Shown: positions 47,201 through 59,288 of the stretch, one piece after another
Layout: the number at the start of each line of letters is the position of its first letter
Numbering within the stretch: position 1 is the stretch's first letter
Source: Albifimbria verrucaria
Lineage: Eukaryota > Ascomycota > Sordariomycetes > Hypocreales > Stachybotryaceae
Length of the DNA: 64,000 nt
Assembly (NCBI GenBank): GCA_020081605.1
Contig: JAHREC010000018.1
Location: 2,480,001-2,544,000 of the forward strand
Reading direction: 5' to 3'
Position numbers and translations under genes: made by a program
Notes under the pieces: generated by a model
Seen by the model: only the letters and a program-made list of their open reading frames with translations
What the model was told of the DNA's origin: nothing
Databases searched by the model: none

Positions 47201-48022
47201 GGTCTGTTGGAAATCCAAGAATGCTCGTTTTTCCGTTCGAAGTTTATCGAGTTTTGGCTCAATCTCGTCCTTTAGGAGTTCTGTCAACTCCTGGAGCTTC
47301 ATCTCCTTTTTGGCCATTGTTTTGAGTGCCTTGTCTCTTCTGTCTTCGAACATTCGGGTGCCCGCAGCTTCTTCGATCATGGCCAATATTTCCACAGCCT
47401 TCATGTTCAGGACCTTGGTAATTCGTCCCTGCATGATGAGGAAATTCAGGTTGTTAATGTTGAGCTGCACCGACTGGAACAAGTTCTGAACAGTCTGCTG
47501 CTGCGCTCGATGGCCATTGATGAGGTATTTGGAAGTGCCTCCCAGTACAATCTGACGGGTAACACTAATAGTGGCATATTCCTCGAAACCGATCGGCGAC
47601 TTCTTCTTGTCTCGGTTGTCGAATACAATGGTGACACTAGCTTTCGTGACGCCAGCTTGCCCACGCTTGTAAATGAGATCCTGCGGCCCTTAGTTCCAGC
47701 ACACCATGAGGATTTTTAGTAATGTTTACCTGTAGATTCTGTGCTCGCACAGTCGACATATTGGTGATGCCGAGAACAAAGCATATTGAGTCTAGGATAT
47801 TCGACTTGCCGCTACCGTTCAAACCAGTGATCGAGTTGAAACTCTCGTCCCTGTATCGTATTAGTTGCGCCCACCTAATTTTTCGTACATGGCTCACCAT
47901 CCCGAAATCACCGTTCGTACGGCATACGACTTGAAGCCCTAGATAACAAAAGATTAGCTGGAATGTATGATGTTCCACACACGTGATATACGCACGTCTA
48001 TAATCACTTCGATCACTCTCAT
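44274..48022 (-). CDS. SMC2: condensin subunit SMC2
   Basis: ATPase core subunit of condensin, which compacts mitotic chromosomes; it pairs with SMC4. 1,180 residues, the expected length, and the frame is intact over 3.7 kb. Start [20 protein letters not shown]. Walker A is [19 protein letters not shown], followed by a Q-loop region [20 protein letters not shown] and the [15 protein letters not shown] block typical of SMC2. Long coiled coils flank the hinge (about residues 510-680), which includes [20 protein letters not shown] and [12 protein letters not shown], with [14 protein letters not shown] at its end. The C-terminal head carries the signature [10 protein letters not shown] and Walker [13 protein letters not shown]. 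Introns: 47939-47995, 47851-47897, 47681-47729 and 44539-44591. It is divergent from the INCENP gene, 466 bases away. Identity is certain. Confidence 0.97.
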
Positions 48023-48488
48023 GGTGTTGAGTGCAGAGTGCCGAGCGTTGACACTATGGAGTGTTGTCTCTTCAAGCACTCTGTTTGTGGTGACCTGGAT
48101 ACGCGACACGAAGTAAACAACCCCGTGTTTAGTATCTGATAAGCTTCTTATCGCCCGAAGGACCCCTCCACCCTAGTCACGTGAAAGGATATGATGGAAC
48201 TGGCATGGCACCTTAGACGCGAGCCACCATACCGTTTTCAAAACGCGCTAACCCAAATCGATCAGCATCAAAACATTGTGACCTACAGATGCCGATTTGC
48301 TGGATTGGAGCTCCAGTCATCATCACCATCGACAAGCGCCTGTGTTTGGGTTTTCTACTCGACTATCTCTTACAGTTTGCACCACCCACACACGCCTCTC
48401 ATGATTTTATGAGAACTCATCGCACTTTAATCGAGTGCCCGTATCTACTTCGACGCGTTCCGATCTGTCTCTAGCGGCCCAAGGCACG
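48023..48488. promoter_or_regulatory. shared SMC2/INCENP divergent promoter with ACGCG motifs
   Basis: 466 bases separate the start codons. Four ACGCG words occur at 48101-48106, 48217-48222, 48243-48248 and 48453-48458; the last is the palindrome ACGCGT, the canonical MCB element bound by MBF-type factors at G1/S. Presence of the words is seen; their function is inferred. Confidence 0.5.
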
Positions 48489-51400
48489 ATGGCGGCCTTT
48501 CGGGCACCGCGCCTCCAAGTTGGATCCGCAACATGGCTTGCTGGAGAGCGCTCAGCAGCCTTCCAGATTGTCCAGCAAGAATCGGAAGAGTTCTCGTATT
48601 CTGCGCGAAATGAACTCGAATGGCTCAATGAGCATATGGCGGGAATATTTGATGAAAACGCAGTGTATGTGCTTATGCTGGCTGATCGTGGCCACTGGCT
48701 TACCCTTGCGCAGGAACTTCGCGGAAGCGTTCAAGACGCCTGGGAAACTACGAGGAAAGACCCCTCGGACGATTGGGAAAAACAGAACGGGAGAAGCGCG
48801 CGTGGTAAGATGTCATATAGACATAGCAAAGGGGTTTACTGACATACAATAGCCTCTATCCGATGTCTTCGCTGCTACACCGAACGGCTCAGCGCGCCGG
48901 AATGCTCATCCATTAAGCCATAAATTGTCCCCTCGCCTTCAATCTCGTGTGTCCAAAGCGTCACCGGGCTCACTTAAAACCGCCTCACCCCGACGACTGA
49001 GACAATCACCGAAACCCGCTACCCAGTCATCTACCCAAGATTCTGGCTACTATGGAAGCCAAGACATTGGATCTACCCAAGTCGAAAACAGTGCCGGCCT
49101 TGGAAACACCCAGGAAAGCGTCCTCAATCATGTGGCTTTCCAGGCAACAACAACATTTTCGACAGGGTTGAGTCCCTCGCGGACGATAGCGATGAATTCC
49201 CGGAAAAGACTTTCCAGACAGCCAAGGAAGAACAAACCACGCGAATTCTTCGCGATGTAATCGCAGAGGAGCAGCCCTCCGTACCCGATGCCCTTGATTC
49301 GGAGGAAATGGATGAAGGATTGGACCAGCACGACTTATCAGTCGGCGGAACTTCTTCCCCGATCTCAATGTCTCCCGAACGAAAACAAGCTACCACAGTT
49401 ACGGATGTATCGACCGAACGACCTAGCGCTCCTAGCGATGACATCCCGTCCGAGGACATTCGATCACCTTCTGATGGATCCAGCCCCATTCGACCGGTTG
49501 TTCGAAAGAGTAGCTTAAATTTCGCGTCACTTCCTGCCAGAGAGCCCTTAGTAGGAGGCAAAAGTATTGGCAATCGAGTTTCGCGAACCAGTCACCTTGA
49601 TCATCACCGAGCCAGCTACTACAGCAGACCTGGTGAAGGCAAGAACGTAAACCTGACTGGAAAGTTCGAGGATTCAAACGAGGACGACAGTGAGCCGGCA
49701 GAAGCGACTGTATATGAGAACCGAAAGGTTTCTGAAGACAACGAAGATGTTGCCTTGCATCATACAAAGACCTACACTCAAAGACTTCAAGATCAGATCA
49801 GCATGCTTGGAAAATCACAACAAACCAATGCGCGACAGTCTAAATCTATACCCAGCTCAATCGTTGCTCAGTCTCTGGCTCCGACCACTACTCAAGCAAC
49901 TGCAGTTGTCGAGACCTCGAGTCCATCACGAAGAGAGCCAACAACGACTACCCCAGGCGCGTTTCCTATGGACGAAGATGATGATTGGATTGAGCCACCT
50001 GCTACCTTGTCCGATATTAAAGAAACCAGGCCGCCACTTCCAAAGAGCCACTCAGCAGATATCATGGAGAAAATCCATGGGAAAAGCACAGTTGGAGTGG
50101 AAATGATGGCTACCGATGACCGGAAACCCAGAGCCAAGAGCCCTCTGATGCCAATTACCCTTCACCTAGTCGATTGGCCGCTGCTCTGGGGCACAGAAAA
50201 TCGGCATCATCTTCTGCCGCTCCAGCTGTGGCTCGTTCAAACATGGATATGGGCCTGCCGCTCACCAAGGCTGTGACAGTCTCGAACCCGACTAGAGCTG
50301 CAGCTGCCGAACTGCCGCAATCTGAGACTTATCCCGAATCTCCATCCCGAAACTTCCGTGACAGTCCTCTGAAGCAAGTTAAGAATAAGCTGTCCTCAAT
50401 TTTGAAGAGCTCCAAGGGCCTCCTTGCAAGCAGCGCTGCTATTAGTGCACAGGGCAAATCATCTATCCTCTCACCTTCCCTGGACGCATCGGATTTTCCC
50501 TGGACCTTCATTGGAATCAGTTGTCACCAAGTTCAGCATGGATTCTCCTCGAAGCCGACCCGTAACGCAGTCAACGGAACAGCCAAGCAGCCCTACACGA
50601 CCCGTCAATAGACGGACTAGAGCTTCAACGGAACGAGAGAAGGAAGAGAAGCGTCGTGAAAAAGAGGCAAAGCTTATAGCAGAACAATTCGAGAAACTGG
50701 AAAAGGCACGCGAGAAAGAGCGTGAGAAGGCACGTGTGTTCAGCAAAGGACAAGAGAAGACGGCCCAGACGGAAGCTCAGGTGGTGTCAAAGAGCGAACA
50801 AGAAGTGCCTGCGGTCAAAGAAACACCAAAGCCGACAAGAACCAGCCCACGGAAATTCAAAGGAGCTGGCGAAGGCAACGCTGACAAAGAGGTTGAGATG
50901 CCTGACGCGTCTTCTATGATGCCGCCACCCTCAGTCCCACGCTCGACTGGATTGGGCCAGACCAGCCGAAGTAAAGAGGTCAAGCGTCCCGTAAAGCCTA
51001 CGAAGGACGCCTATACCAAACCGAAACAAGCACCTACTGTCATCAGGGTGAACACTGGATCTCAACACTCCCAAATGAACCCTGCAACAGGCAACGCGGC
51101 ACCAAATTCTGGATCTGCTGCGTCGCAACCTCAACAACAACTTTCAAGCAAGGCAAGCAAGGCATCTTTGCAACAAAAACCTGTATCCCAAAGCCTGAAA
51201 AGCTCAGTCTCCTCCACCGGCAGGCCAAGGGCCCTTGAGTTGGCAGCCAAGAAGAAGGAGCAGGATGAAAGGGAAGCGCAGCGTCGCCGTGATGCTAAGG
51301 CTGAGATGGAACGAAAGAGAGCAGCAGCTCAAGAAGAACTACGCAAGCAAGAACAGCAAAGGAAGCAAGAGGGTGAGGCACAGAAGCAGAAAGAAATGGA

Positions 51401-52563
51401 GCAGGCGGAGGCGAAGAAATTGGCACAGCGCCAGGCTGCTATTGAGAAGGCAAAACAAACCCGCGCTCCTCCACCAGCTGTGCGGTCACAATTGAATGGA
51501 TCCTTCGACACGGGCACAGCACAGGAAAGACCACAGTCGGTGCTGTCCAACCCGAAATCGGAGACTCAGCCAGCGCGCCCACACTCACGTATGGCATCGG
51601 GAATTTCACGCCCTTACGATGATTCAAGCCGGCCTGTGAATGCCGTTTTGTCCAACGCGGCCAAGTCTGCGGCGAAGCGACCTTTGGTGCTGACGCAGAG
51701 GATGGGCTGAGTAAGCGCCCGCCTTCTCGAGGCGGCCCATCATATCAAAATACCGAGGCAAAGCGTCGCCGTACCAGTGCGGAGTTTGATGATACGGTTG
51801 AGACAAGTTACGCTCCTAATATCAAAGGCCCACCGGTGCGACCATCAGGGGCTTCAAGAAAGTGAGTAGAGGGCAGGGTGCCTTCCAGGTATATGTGATG
51901 AGGATTCATAAAGCTAATAATGACCAGGACTTGCCAACCAAATCCATGTTCCAAAGCGGATACTCAACTGTGCCAAAGAGTGCCAATGGAGATCTATTCA
52001 AGGCCACAGTCACTGCTCAAGCTGGCAACTTTGCCAAGGCCGCTCATCCTTTGGATATGGCCCAGATCTCCAAAGGAGCAATCCCGTTCGCACCTAACCC
52101 TAACGCAGCAGGGCCCTCATACAAGACACCGGCCCGACCAGGAGCCTTCAGTAGTGTCAAATCTGCTGCAAAATCAGTGCAGAGATCGTCTCCCCGCTTC
52201 CAAAACGGCGAGTCTATCGAACTGCCCGAAATCCAGACGGATGACGAAGACGAAGACGACGAAGAGTCGCATGGAATGGGCGTCGCATCATGGGCTGATT
52301 CGCCTGATCTTCGACGGGCACTCATGCAACAAGAGTACATGGATCCTTCCGCAGTCTTTGGTCACCCAGCACCCTTGAACATGGAAGAGGTCTTCAACAA
52401 GAGCAAGGACAGGTTCCATAAGTTCCGCATGAGAACTTCCAGTGCCAACTGGAGCGGAACTGATCGACTGACGGAGGATGATATAAGGAAGGACATGGCT
52501 GCTCGCGACAAGATGAGACGCGAGGGCGGTTGGTCATATGAAATGAGCAAGGACATGCTGTAA
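48489..52563 (+). CDS. INCENP/Sli15 inner centromere protein
   Basis: Scaffold of the chromosomal passenger complex, which activates Aurora kinase and targets it to centromeres and spindle. Start MAAFRAPRLQVGSATWLAG; the N-terminal helix region includes ARNELEWLNEHMAGIF. Introns 48665-48713 and 48805-48852 lead through NFAEAFKTPGKLRGKTPR to PLSDVFAATPNGSA. A long disordered, Ser/Pro-rich middle and a single-alpha-helix-like segment (KEEKRREKEAKLIAEQFEK, MERKRAAAQEELRKQEQQ) follow. After intron 51862-51927 comes the IN box that binds Aurora: IELPEIQTDDEDEDDEES, GVASWADSPDLRRALMQQ and MDPSAVFGHPAPLNMEEVF. Frame breaks at 49140-49141, 50151-50152, 50493-50496 (one extra T), 51681-51682 and near 51859-51861 are inferred; with them the total is about 1,304 residues. 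The IN box makes the family call strong. Confidence 0.9.
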
Positions 52564-53778
52564 CGAAGACAAGGCGAAGTCTCGGAAGCCTTGGGTATGG
52601 ACTAAGGTATAAGCCAGATGCATATGTACAAGGTATTATGGGTCAGGCCTCGATGATGCCAGACGGATTTGGAGCAAGGGGTGAGCCCATTAACGAGTTT
52701 GTTTCTACGGGAGGTGCGAAGCTGTGAGTTAAGCAGACACAGGACTTTGGACACGACGGACACTAGGTTGCAAAGGGGCTTGGGGCAGGCAGTTCAAGGA
52801 TAATGGCGCAATTGGCGAATGGTCGCGATGGGATACAGGCATCTCCAAATGTTACAAATTGTGGTTTCTCGACACTCTATAAGAACTCGTTATGATGCAT
52901 GTGGTGTTGATGTCGAATATTCCGAATCCGTCTAAATACCAGGTACCTAAGGCCTGTATTGTTTGCTGCTAAATACCAGGTACCTAGGTACGTAACCACC
53001 TATCTAGTGCGTATTTGTATGAACCTTGGGCACCAGGTAAGAAGTAGTACTAGATAAGGTAATTGCTCAATTAACATTCGTATACACGAGAAGCATTCTG
53101 CAAAGGGCGAGAGGCTAATCTACAGTGCTTATCCACTCGCCGCATGTGCCTTATCTTAGGTTGGAGGGGTTACTCGAGACTTGGAGAGTTTTGCAGTCAA
53201 ATCATGTCCATTTTCGGCTTAAGCTCAGACATGGCCCACTTCACGTCTTTCACATGTCAAAATGGCCAATTCTGGTAGGGATTTCGCCGCCATCAACTTG
53301 GCACCATGTAACACCGGCGTCTTCCCATCCACTCATTCACGCAGGCAGGGTATGAGGAAACCCAAGGGTCCATGCTAGCCATGGATTACCTTTTTGTTGG
53401 TGAATGCTTCTTATTTCTCTCTTTCCTCCCTTCCTTGCATCATTTCTGGTTGCGAACACGCTGCATCCTCCTCCCGCCCTCCGTCTCTCCGCACTTTGCT
53501 CTGTTGGTCTGGCCAACTTATGCATTCGAATTCTCTGGGCAATTGAGTAATTAAACGGATTTTCTTTTTGCAACCGATTGAATTGCCAGTATGCACTAGC
53601 CTGCAATTGTTGGGACGATCTGCGTGGTCACAATTCTTTCACATCACGATCCAAACACCAACAAGGTTCACCGATTTAAATCGTCGATTTACCCACAGAT
53701 CGCCCCTTATCTCCCTTCTTTGGCAAAACCGGACCTGGCTCCTTGCTGATCAAGATCTCTTGACCTTCATCTAAGAAC
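52564..53778. other. intergenic region, 1.2 kb
   Basis: INCENP 3' region and promoter of the next gene. It contains an exact 18-base direct repeat (52932-52949 and 52969-52986) and further GGTACC/TAGGTA words up to about 53010. No gene seen. Confidence 0.5.
52932..52986. repeat. 18-base direct repeat, CTAAATACCAGGTACCTA
   Basis: Two exact copies, 52932-52949 and 52969-52986, 19 bases apart. The inner AGGTACCT is palindromic. Confidence 0.9.
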
Positions 53779-54828
53779 ATGTTCGTCACTCCTAAGCAGG
53801 CGATATCTGTCTTTGAGGAAACCAAGTGGGAGCGCATAACGGAGAGTCGGATCTCAACCGTCATAGCCATGCTTCCGGCCTCCCTTCAATCCCGCATCAT
53901 ACCCTGTCGCCGAAGTAACAGCCTTCACAACTTGCAAGCCAAGAACCTAAGCGATGAGCCACGTTCACGACCACGTCCGCTGTCGGAAGCAGATGCCCTC
54001 GTCTTGACAAATGGCCGGGTAGTTACCGAGGTGCTTCATGATGATCGGATGTCGACAGCAGACCGGTACAAATCGCGGGCACCTCCGTTACCTCCTAGGT
54101 CTCCTCCTTTCTCACCAAAAGATGACGAGGGCCTCTCAAGAACTGCTTCCGGAATCCACTGGAGATATGCCCGACAAGGTAAGCTCTGCGTGGTCTTTAA
54201 ATAAAGCCTCGTCACTATGCTGATCGTTCTCACAACTTTAGGTATTCATCTAGTTGACAATTTTGCGGGTAATGGCCAGCCTGCCAATGACGACGAGAAT
54301 AGCGCATTTGAACGGAAAGCATATATCGACGGCCTCACATATTTACTGAGGGGCCTCCCAGGAGACCTCGCGCCCTATGAGATTGATCAGGTCCGCTCTG
54401 CCCTACCTGCCAATCTGGGCTCGCTAGGGAGCCTGGGTGCACTTGATGGCAGTTCAGACGCAAGGGCCCGTACTGCTCAGCAGCGATCTATCTTACACCG
54501 TGCTGTTCAGGCCGCCGTCATATACCTGATCTTCTTCTTCCACTTCGTTTTGCCCTATTTATTGCTGTGTTTCAAGTTTGTTGTCAGGTTAGAACGCAAG
54601 CATAAGATTTCCGAAAGGCTAGTCGGACGCAGCATGGACTTCGCCACTGCTGCTGGAAGGCGAGGCGCCTCTTTGACAGAAAGCGTTTTTGGCATGAACG
54701 ATGGGAAGGTCGGACGAGCTCTGTCCGACCTGGCAGCATGGACTGTAGATGGCGTCACACGTGGGATATCTGATGGCGTTGGGGAGGGCCTTGTCATTGT
54801 CGGAGTGCGTCCATCTGCTGGCGCTTGA
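53779..54828 (+). CDS. fungal membrane protein of unknown function
   Basis: I do not recognise a domain. 328 residues with one 63-base intron (54179-54241, in phase) joining HWRYARQG to IHLVDNFAG; the frame is intact. The N-terminal 130 residues are basic and Pro/Ser-rich (SRAPPLPPRSPPFSPKD), likely disordered and cytosolic. The middle helix set (FERKAYIDGLTYLLRGLP, YEIDQVRSALPANLG) is amphipathic. A single strongly hydrophobic segment at about residues 220-250 (AAVIYLIFFFHFVLPYLLL) is followed by RLERKHKISERLVGRSMD and a Gly/Ala-rich C-terminus with DGVTRGISDGVGEGLVIVG, which could form a second, weaker hairpin. Start MFVTPKQAISVFEETKWER is the first ATG in frame. The overall layout, a disordered arm, one anchor and a small tail, suggests an organelle-surface protein, but that is inference. 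Confidence 0.75.
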
Positions 54829-55727
54829 AGAGATCTTGCAGATGTGTGTTTAATAATGAGTGATGCTTTCGAGAGGGGCTTAAGGAGTAAGACTTGATTT
54901 CACTGACGGTTTGGATAGAATTATAGAGCCTTAATGATATGACGATTTGATATGACATCCGTTGATCTTATTGGAGATCGATATGTATTCTCGCGACCAA
55001 CACATCAAAACCGTCAGAAGTACATACACATGACTGCTGAGGGCTATTTTCAATCTACATGGCATGCAATTATTCTTTCCCCTGCAGCCATATGCGTATG
55101 GAAATATTGCCTGACTGAGACAGCCGCTCTTCCAGAGAAGCTGTAGCTGTAGCTCTGTGTTCTTGGCCTATAGCGTCTCGAACAAACAGCTGTCTATGCC
55201 TTATCTACCTACGCCAGCCAAAAAACAAAAACAAAAACAAAAAAACGAAAGAAGAAAAAAACCTGGACTGCTCAACGAAACCCAAGAACCCCTTCTCCTA
55301 TGGTTCAAATGTACAGATATCTTGGCAGGAGATTCGGAAAGCTCTGGAATAGTCCATATCTTAGTCGTCCTTAGCCCATGTAGTTGATGTTCTAAATGAA
55401 GCTTTCCCAAGACGCTCATTGGTTGGCTGCCCATGACTAAAGGTGGAAAATTGCCAGGCGGTTGCTGCATCTTACCCAATAGGGACTAAGAAGGTGGATA
55501 AGGTCCCCTACCAAAACGTCTGATAAGATAAGCTAGTAAAGGAGACGCATAGAAAAAAATCAGACCGTGGCGACCGTGTCGCAGAAAGTTTCTGTTGTCA
55601 ACGCTGGGTTACTTACACTCTTTGTGCCCTCGTATCATTCCTTCATCTCGACTTGTCCCGATATCTCTTCTGATAATAATTCTTCTTTTGTTTCTTCATT
55701 CTGTCCTTCACATTTAATTCAGCAGTC
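54829..55727. other. intergenic region
   Basis: 3' region of the membrane protein and promoter of the helicase. It contains an A-rich CAAAAA-type tract at 55219-55261. No gene seen. Confidence 0.5.
55219..55261. repeat. CAAAAA-type A-rich tract
   Basis: Low-complexity run of CAAAAA units passing into GAAGAAAAAAA. Confidence 0.85.
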
Positions 55728-57719
55728 ATGTTCAGGTTAGGAGCTCGGCGCTGTGCCCGCTTGCAGGCCAGCGTTCTCGCTACGCCTGCGATGCTCTTGC
55801 GCCCCCGCGCTGCTATACCAATCGTCCACTTCGGTGCCGCTTCGACTTCTACCCCGATCGCCTCTCCGTTCAAGAGCGCTCTCTGGTCTGCGAGAGCGTA
55901 CAGCAGCGAAGCAGCCGCGGTTGAGAGCCCGTCCGCGCCTCGACTGAGGTTTCCAACTTCGCCGACCTCGCGGACCTGGGTGTTCATCCCAGTCTCATCA
56001 CTGCTGTCACCAAGCACATGGGTTACCAAACTATGACTCCTGTTCAGTCGAAGACGATTTCCCCTGCTATGAAGGGTACCGATATGTAAGCATAACCCTT
56101 CGCTTCGTTATGATCACTCACTAACCTGTTGCAGTGTGGCTCAAGCCAAGACCGGCACAGGCAAAACACTGGCCTTCCTTCTTCCCATCTTTCAACGCAT
56201 GCTTGCCGAGGACTCTACTTTGGCTAGCAGGTCTGCAAGCCGCCGCGCGCTCCGATGACATCCGTGGAATTGTTTTGTCACCAACTCGCGAACTTGCGGA
56301 GCAGATTGCTGTCGAGGCCAGGAACTTGGCCAAGAATACCGGCATTGTAGTTCAGGTTGCTGTTGGAGGCACAAACAAGAGGGATATGCTCAGGAAGACC
56401 CAGAGGGAGGGATGCCACCTTCTGGTCGCAACACCCGGACGTTTGTACGACCTTTTGTCGGACGAGCGCTCTGGCATTGCGGCGCCGAACCTCGCTGCGC
56501 TTGTTATGGATGAAGCTGACCGCATCCTGGATGTCGGTTTTGAAAAACAGATACATGAAATTATCGAAATTCTCCTGATACGCGCGAGAAGGTGCGCCAG
56601 ACCATGCTCGTCTCGGCCACTATCCCAGAAGATGTCATCGACCTGGCTCGAAAAATGGTCCGCGCCGACGATTTCGAGTTCGTTCAGACAATTGGCGAGA
56701 ACGAGACCCTTACACACGACCGAGTACCCCAACACATCGTCCCTCTGTCAAGCTGGGGCACAATGTTCCCTACTCTCTTCGAACTTATTGATCGAGAAAG
56801 CGCTCGACTGGAGGAGGACCCCAACAGCCCTCCTTTCAAGGCCATCGTGTATCTGAACACAACTGCTGCGACCGAATTTGCTACTCGCTTGGGTTTCTTG
56901 AGGAAGCGAAGCGGACAGTGGAAGAAGTTTTGGCTCAACGGTATACAGTCTAAGCTCAGCCAAGCTGGCCGACAAAGGGCTGCGGACGGTTTCCGAACCG
57001 CTAAATCTGGCATTCTTTTCTCTTCCGATGTCACAGCACGTGGCATGGATTTCCCAATGTCACCCACGTTATCCAAATTGATACACCAAGTGAGCGGGAG
57101 AGCTACATTCACCGTATTGGACGAACCGCTCGACAGAACAAGGATGGCCAAGCCTGGCTTCTCCTCCCCTGCTAGCACTGATAAGACCCGCAAGCTTTTG
57201 CGAGGCCTTCCACTCAAGGCAAACAACTCCTTGTCAGATGTTGCAGACGCCGCGATAGATGGCTCGTCTGAATTGGCACCCGTCTTCGGGGAGGTTCAGG
57301 GCCTGGTCCAGTCGATACCCGCAGACGATCTCTACTCATTCTATACTAGCTTGATTGCCTCAGCTGGTGACAAGTCAGCTACTGCGGAAGAGCTCTCGGT
57401 AGCCTGGACCGCTGGTTTTGGGTTTGATAACCCTCCTGCCATTAGCTCGAGCTGGGCGTCAAGAATGGGCTTGCGCTCGTGGAGCGCTCTCAACATAAGC
57501 CAGAGAGGCGGCCGCTCTAGTGACGGTGATCGTGAGCGATCCGATCGCCCTGGTCGATTTGACCGTGGACGTGGCGGCAGCTCACGCGATGGCGATGCCT
57601 TTGATCAGATGCGTGGCAACATCCGCTCGGATAGGCCCTCAAGTAATGGCCGCTTTGGCCGACGTGGTGGAGATCGTCAGCGCAACTTTGGTGGAGATTC
57701 TCAGAACTCCCGGTGGTAA
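55728..57719 (+). CDS. MSS116: MSS116-like mitochondrial DEAD-box RNA helicase
   Basis: RNA chaperone for splicing and translation of mitochondrial transcripts, about 649 residues. The N-terminus is rich in Arg and Ala and free of acidic residues (MFRLGARRCARLQASVLATP), a typical mitochondrial presequence. Helicase motifs: Q motif GYQTMTPVQ, I AKTGTGKT, Ia SPTRELAEQI, GG in VAVGGTNKRDM, Ib ATPGRLYD, II MDEADRILD, III VSATIP, IV IVYLNTTAAT, V SSDVTARGMDFP and VI HRIGRTARQ. The C-terminal tail is RG-rich (RGGRSSDGDRERSDRPGRFD, RFGRRGGDRQR), as in MSS116. One 49-base intron (56086-56134). Frame breaks: about 55940, about 56258, 56574-56575, 57053-57055 and 57166-57169; the last and the second need two bases or the loss of one. 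Identity as a mitochondrial DEAD-box protein is strong. Confidence 0.9.
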
Positions 57720-58085
57720 AGCGTTGCTGGCGTAGTGAAACACGGCACTCGCAGCCGAGAGATATATACTGATCTTTATTTGCTGTATCAACGAATGTAT
57801 AAGGGGTAATGGAGGCTACATGTATGATAGGACTAGCTTTACATCTGTACATTATCCGGCTAGATCGAGGCATTTAGGCAGGCGTTCTGGCAGACAAAAC
57901 CAATCTCAAATGTACGATATTCTTCTCGATTCCAGTACTGGCACATCGCTATTTCAGTAGAGTTGCTAAGCAAACAAATTGCGTTTTCTGGAGAGGGCCC
58001 ATCATTCCACTCTAATACTTTGATTCTACTCTGACATATAGTGTACCATCAAGATAGGCTCAGCGTCTTTCTGGACTTGATTGTT
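57720..58085. other. intergenic, convergent 3' ends
   Basis: Between the helicase stop and the PEX7 stop. No gene or repeat seen. Confidence 0.5.
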
Positions 58086-59288
58086 TCATCTTCGTGCCAT
58101 CAAGGCATTCGCATCCCATAGCAATACCCGCTCGTCCCACCCGACGGATGCCACCCAACCTCCTGCACCAAACAAGCACCAGTCAACGCCTGTTACGAAT
58201 TCGGTATGTCGATTCATCACACCGACCTGGCACGGCGGGCCATGACCGGGAGGAGGGCTTGGGAGATTCGTTGGGCCGTCGCGCCATAATCGAACCGTCA
58301 TGTCATAGCTGGCGCTGATCAGCACGTCACTGGCATGAGGGCTCCAGGCGAGCCGTCGCACAGCATATTCGTGACCATGCATGACAGAGAGGCCCCCGTT
58401 TGGATTTCTGGTGTCAAAAGTCCGCAAGGTCCTGTCCACGCCACCCGTCGCCACGATTGTGTCGTTGTACTTATTCCAATCATGGGTCAGCACCTCAGCT
58501 GGGGACTGGGCGCGGCAGGCATCGGGCCTGGTTGGGTAGGTGGCGCATGGACGGGGATGGTGGCTACCAGATGATATTTGGCAGAGAAAGGAGTACGTAG
58601 GTCGAAGATCCGCAGGTGGGAGTCGGAGGAAACTGCTGAGATTAGAGCTGGATTTGAGGGGCAGAACGAGGTGCTGTATGTGCAGTTGCCAATCGGTAAT
58701 GACTGAAGGGAATGGCTGCGTGTCGGAGACCACTTATCATGCTGTCAGCGAGGCATCCAGAACAAGGAGAGAGAGAAACTGACAAGCTTGACAGTTCCAT
58801 CCCAAGAGCTGGAGATGAATGTATCCTTGGTGACAGGATTCCAAGAAACTGAAAAAGTTTCCCTCTTGTGTTCATGGAAGTTCATGACGGGAAACTCATT
58901 GACACCCAGGTCAAAGAGCTTCAACGAGCCATCACCGCAGGCGGTTATAAGTTGGTTCTCGTGGATTTCAGACCACGCGAGGTCGTACAGGGCATCGTTC
59001 GTATCGAAGCTAATCGCGCACAAGAGCAACCGTCAGCCGCATGTCAACAAAGGACTCGTCGTGGCTTGGAGGAACTCCATGATGGAGGGGATGAGGGGGA
59101 TTGGGCGGACCCTACGTCTTCTCGACTTGCACGCCCTGCGCGGTCAGCCCCAGGGCAAAAACGCGGCCATTGCCTACGATCCCAAAGTTGGCCGAAGTCG
59201 CAACGGCAATGCGCGAGTCGTAGTAGGGCGAATATTTGACGGCGTAAGGGTTGAAGCCTTGGGTGCGAAACTCAAGCATCGCAGCCAT
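58086..59288 (-). CDS. PEX7: peroxin 7, PTS2 receptor
   Basis: Cytosolic WD40 receptor that recognises the PTS2 signal and delivers matrix proteins to peroxisomes. 348 residues, the usual size. Start MAAMLEFRTQGFNPYAVKYS; then SPYYDSRIAVATSANFGIVG. WD repeats include DALYDLAWSEIHENQLITAC, DGSLKLFDLG, KRETFSVSWNPVTKDTFISS, SWDGTVKLWSPTRS, LTHDWNKYNDTIVATGGVDR, YAVRRLAWSPHASDVLISAS and TEFVTGVDWCLFGAGGWVAS, ending WDERVLLWDANALM. Introns at 59010-59115 and 58733-58783; the latter uses a GTCAGT donor. One C is apparently missing at 58501-58504 between SPPAEV and upstream APSP. Divergent from the AlkB-type gene. The family call is firm because blade order and the N-terminal block both match. Confidence 0.94.
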
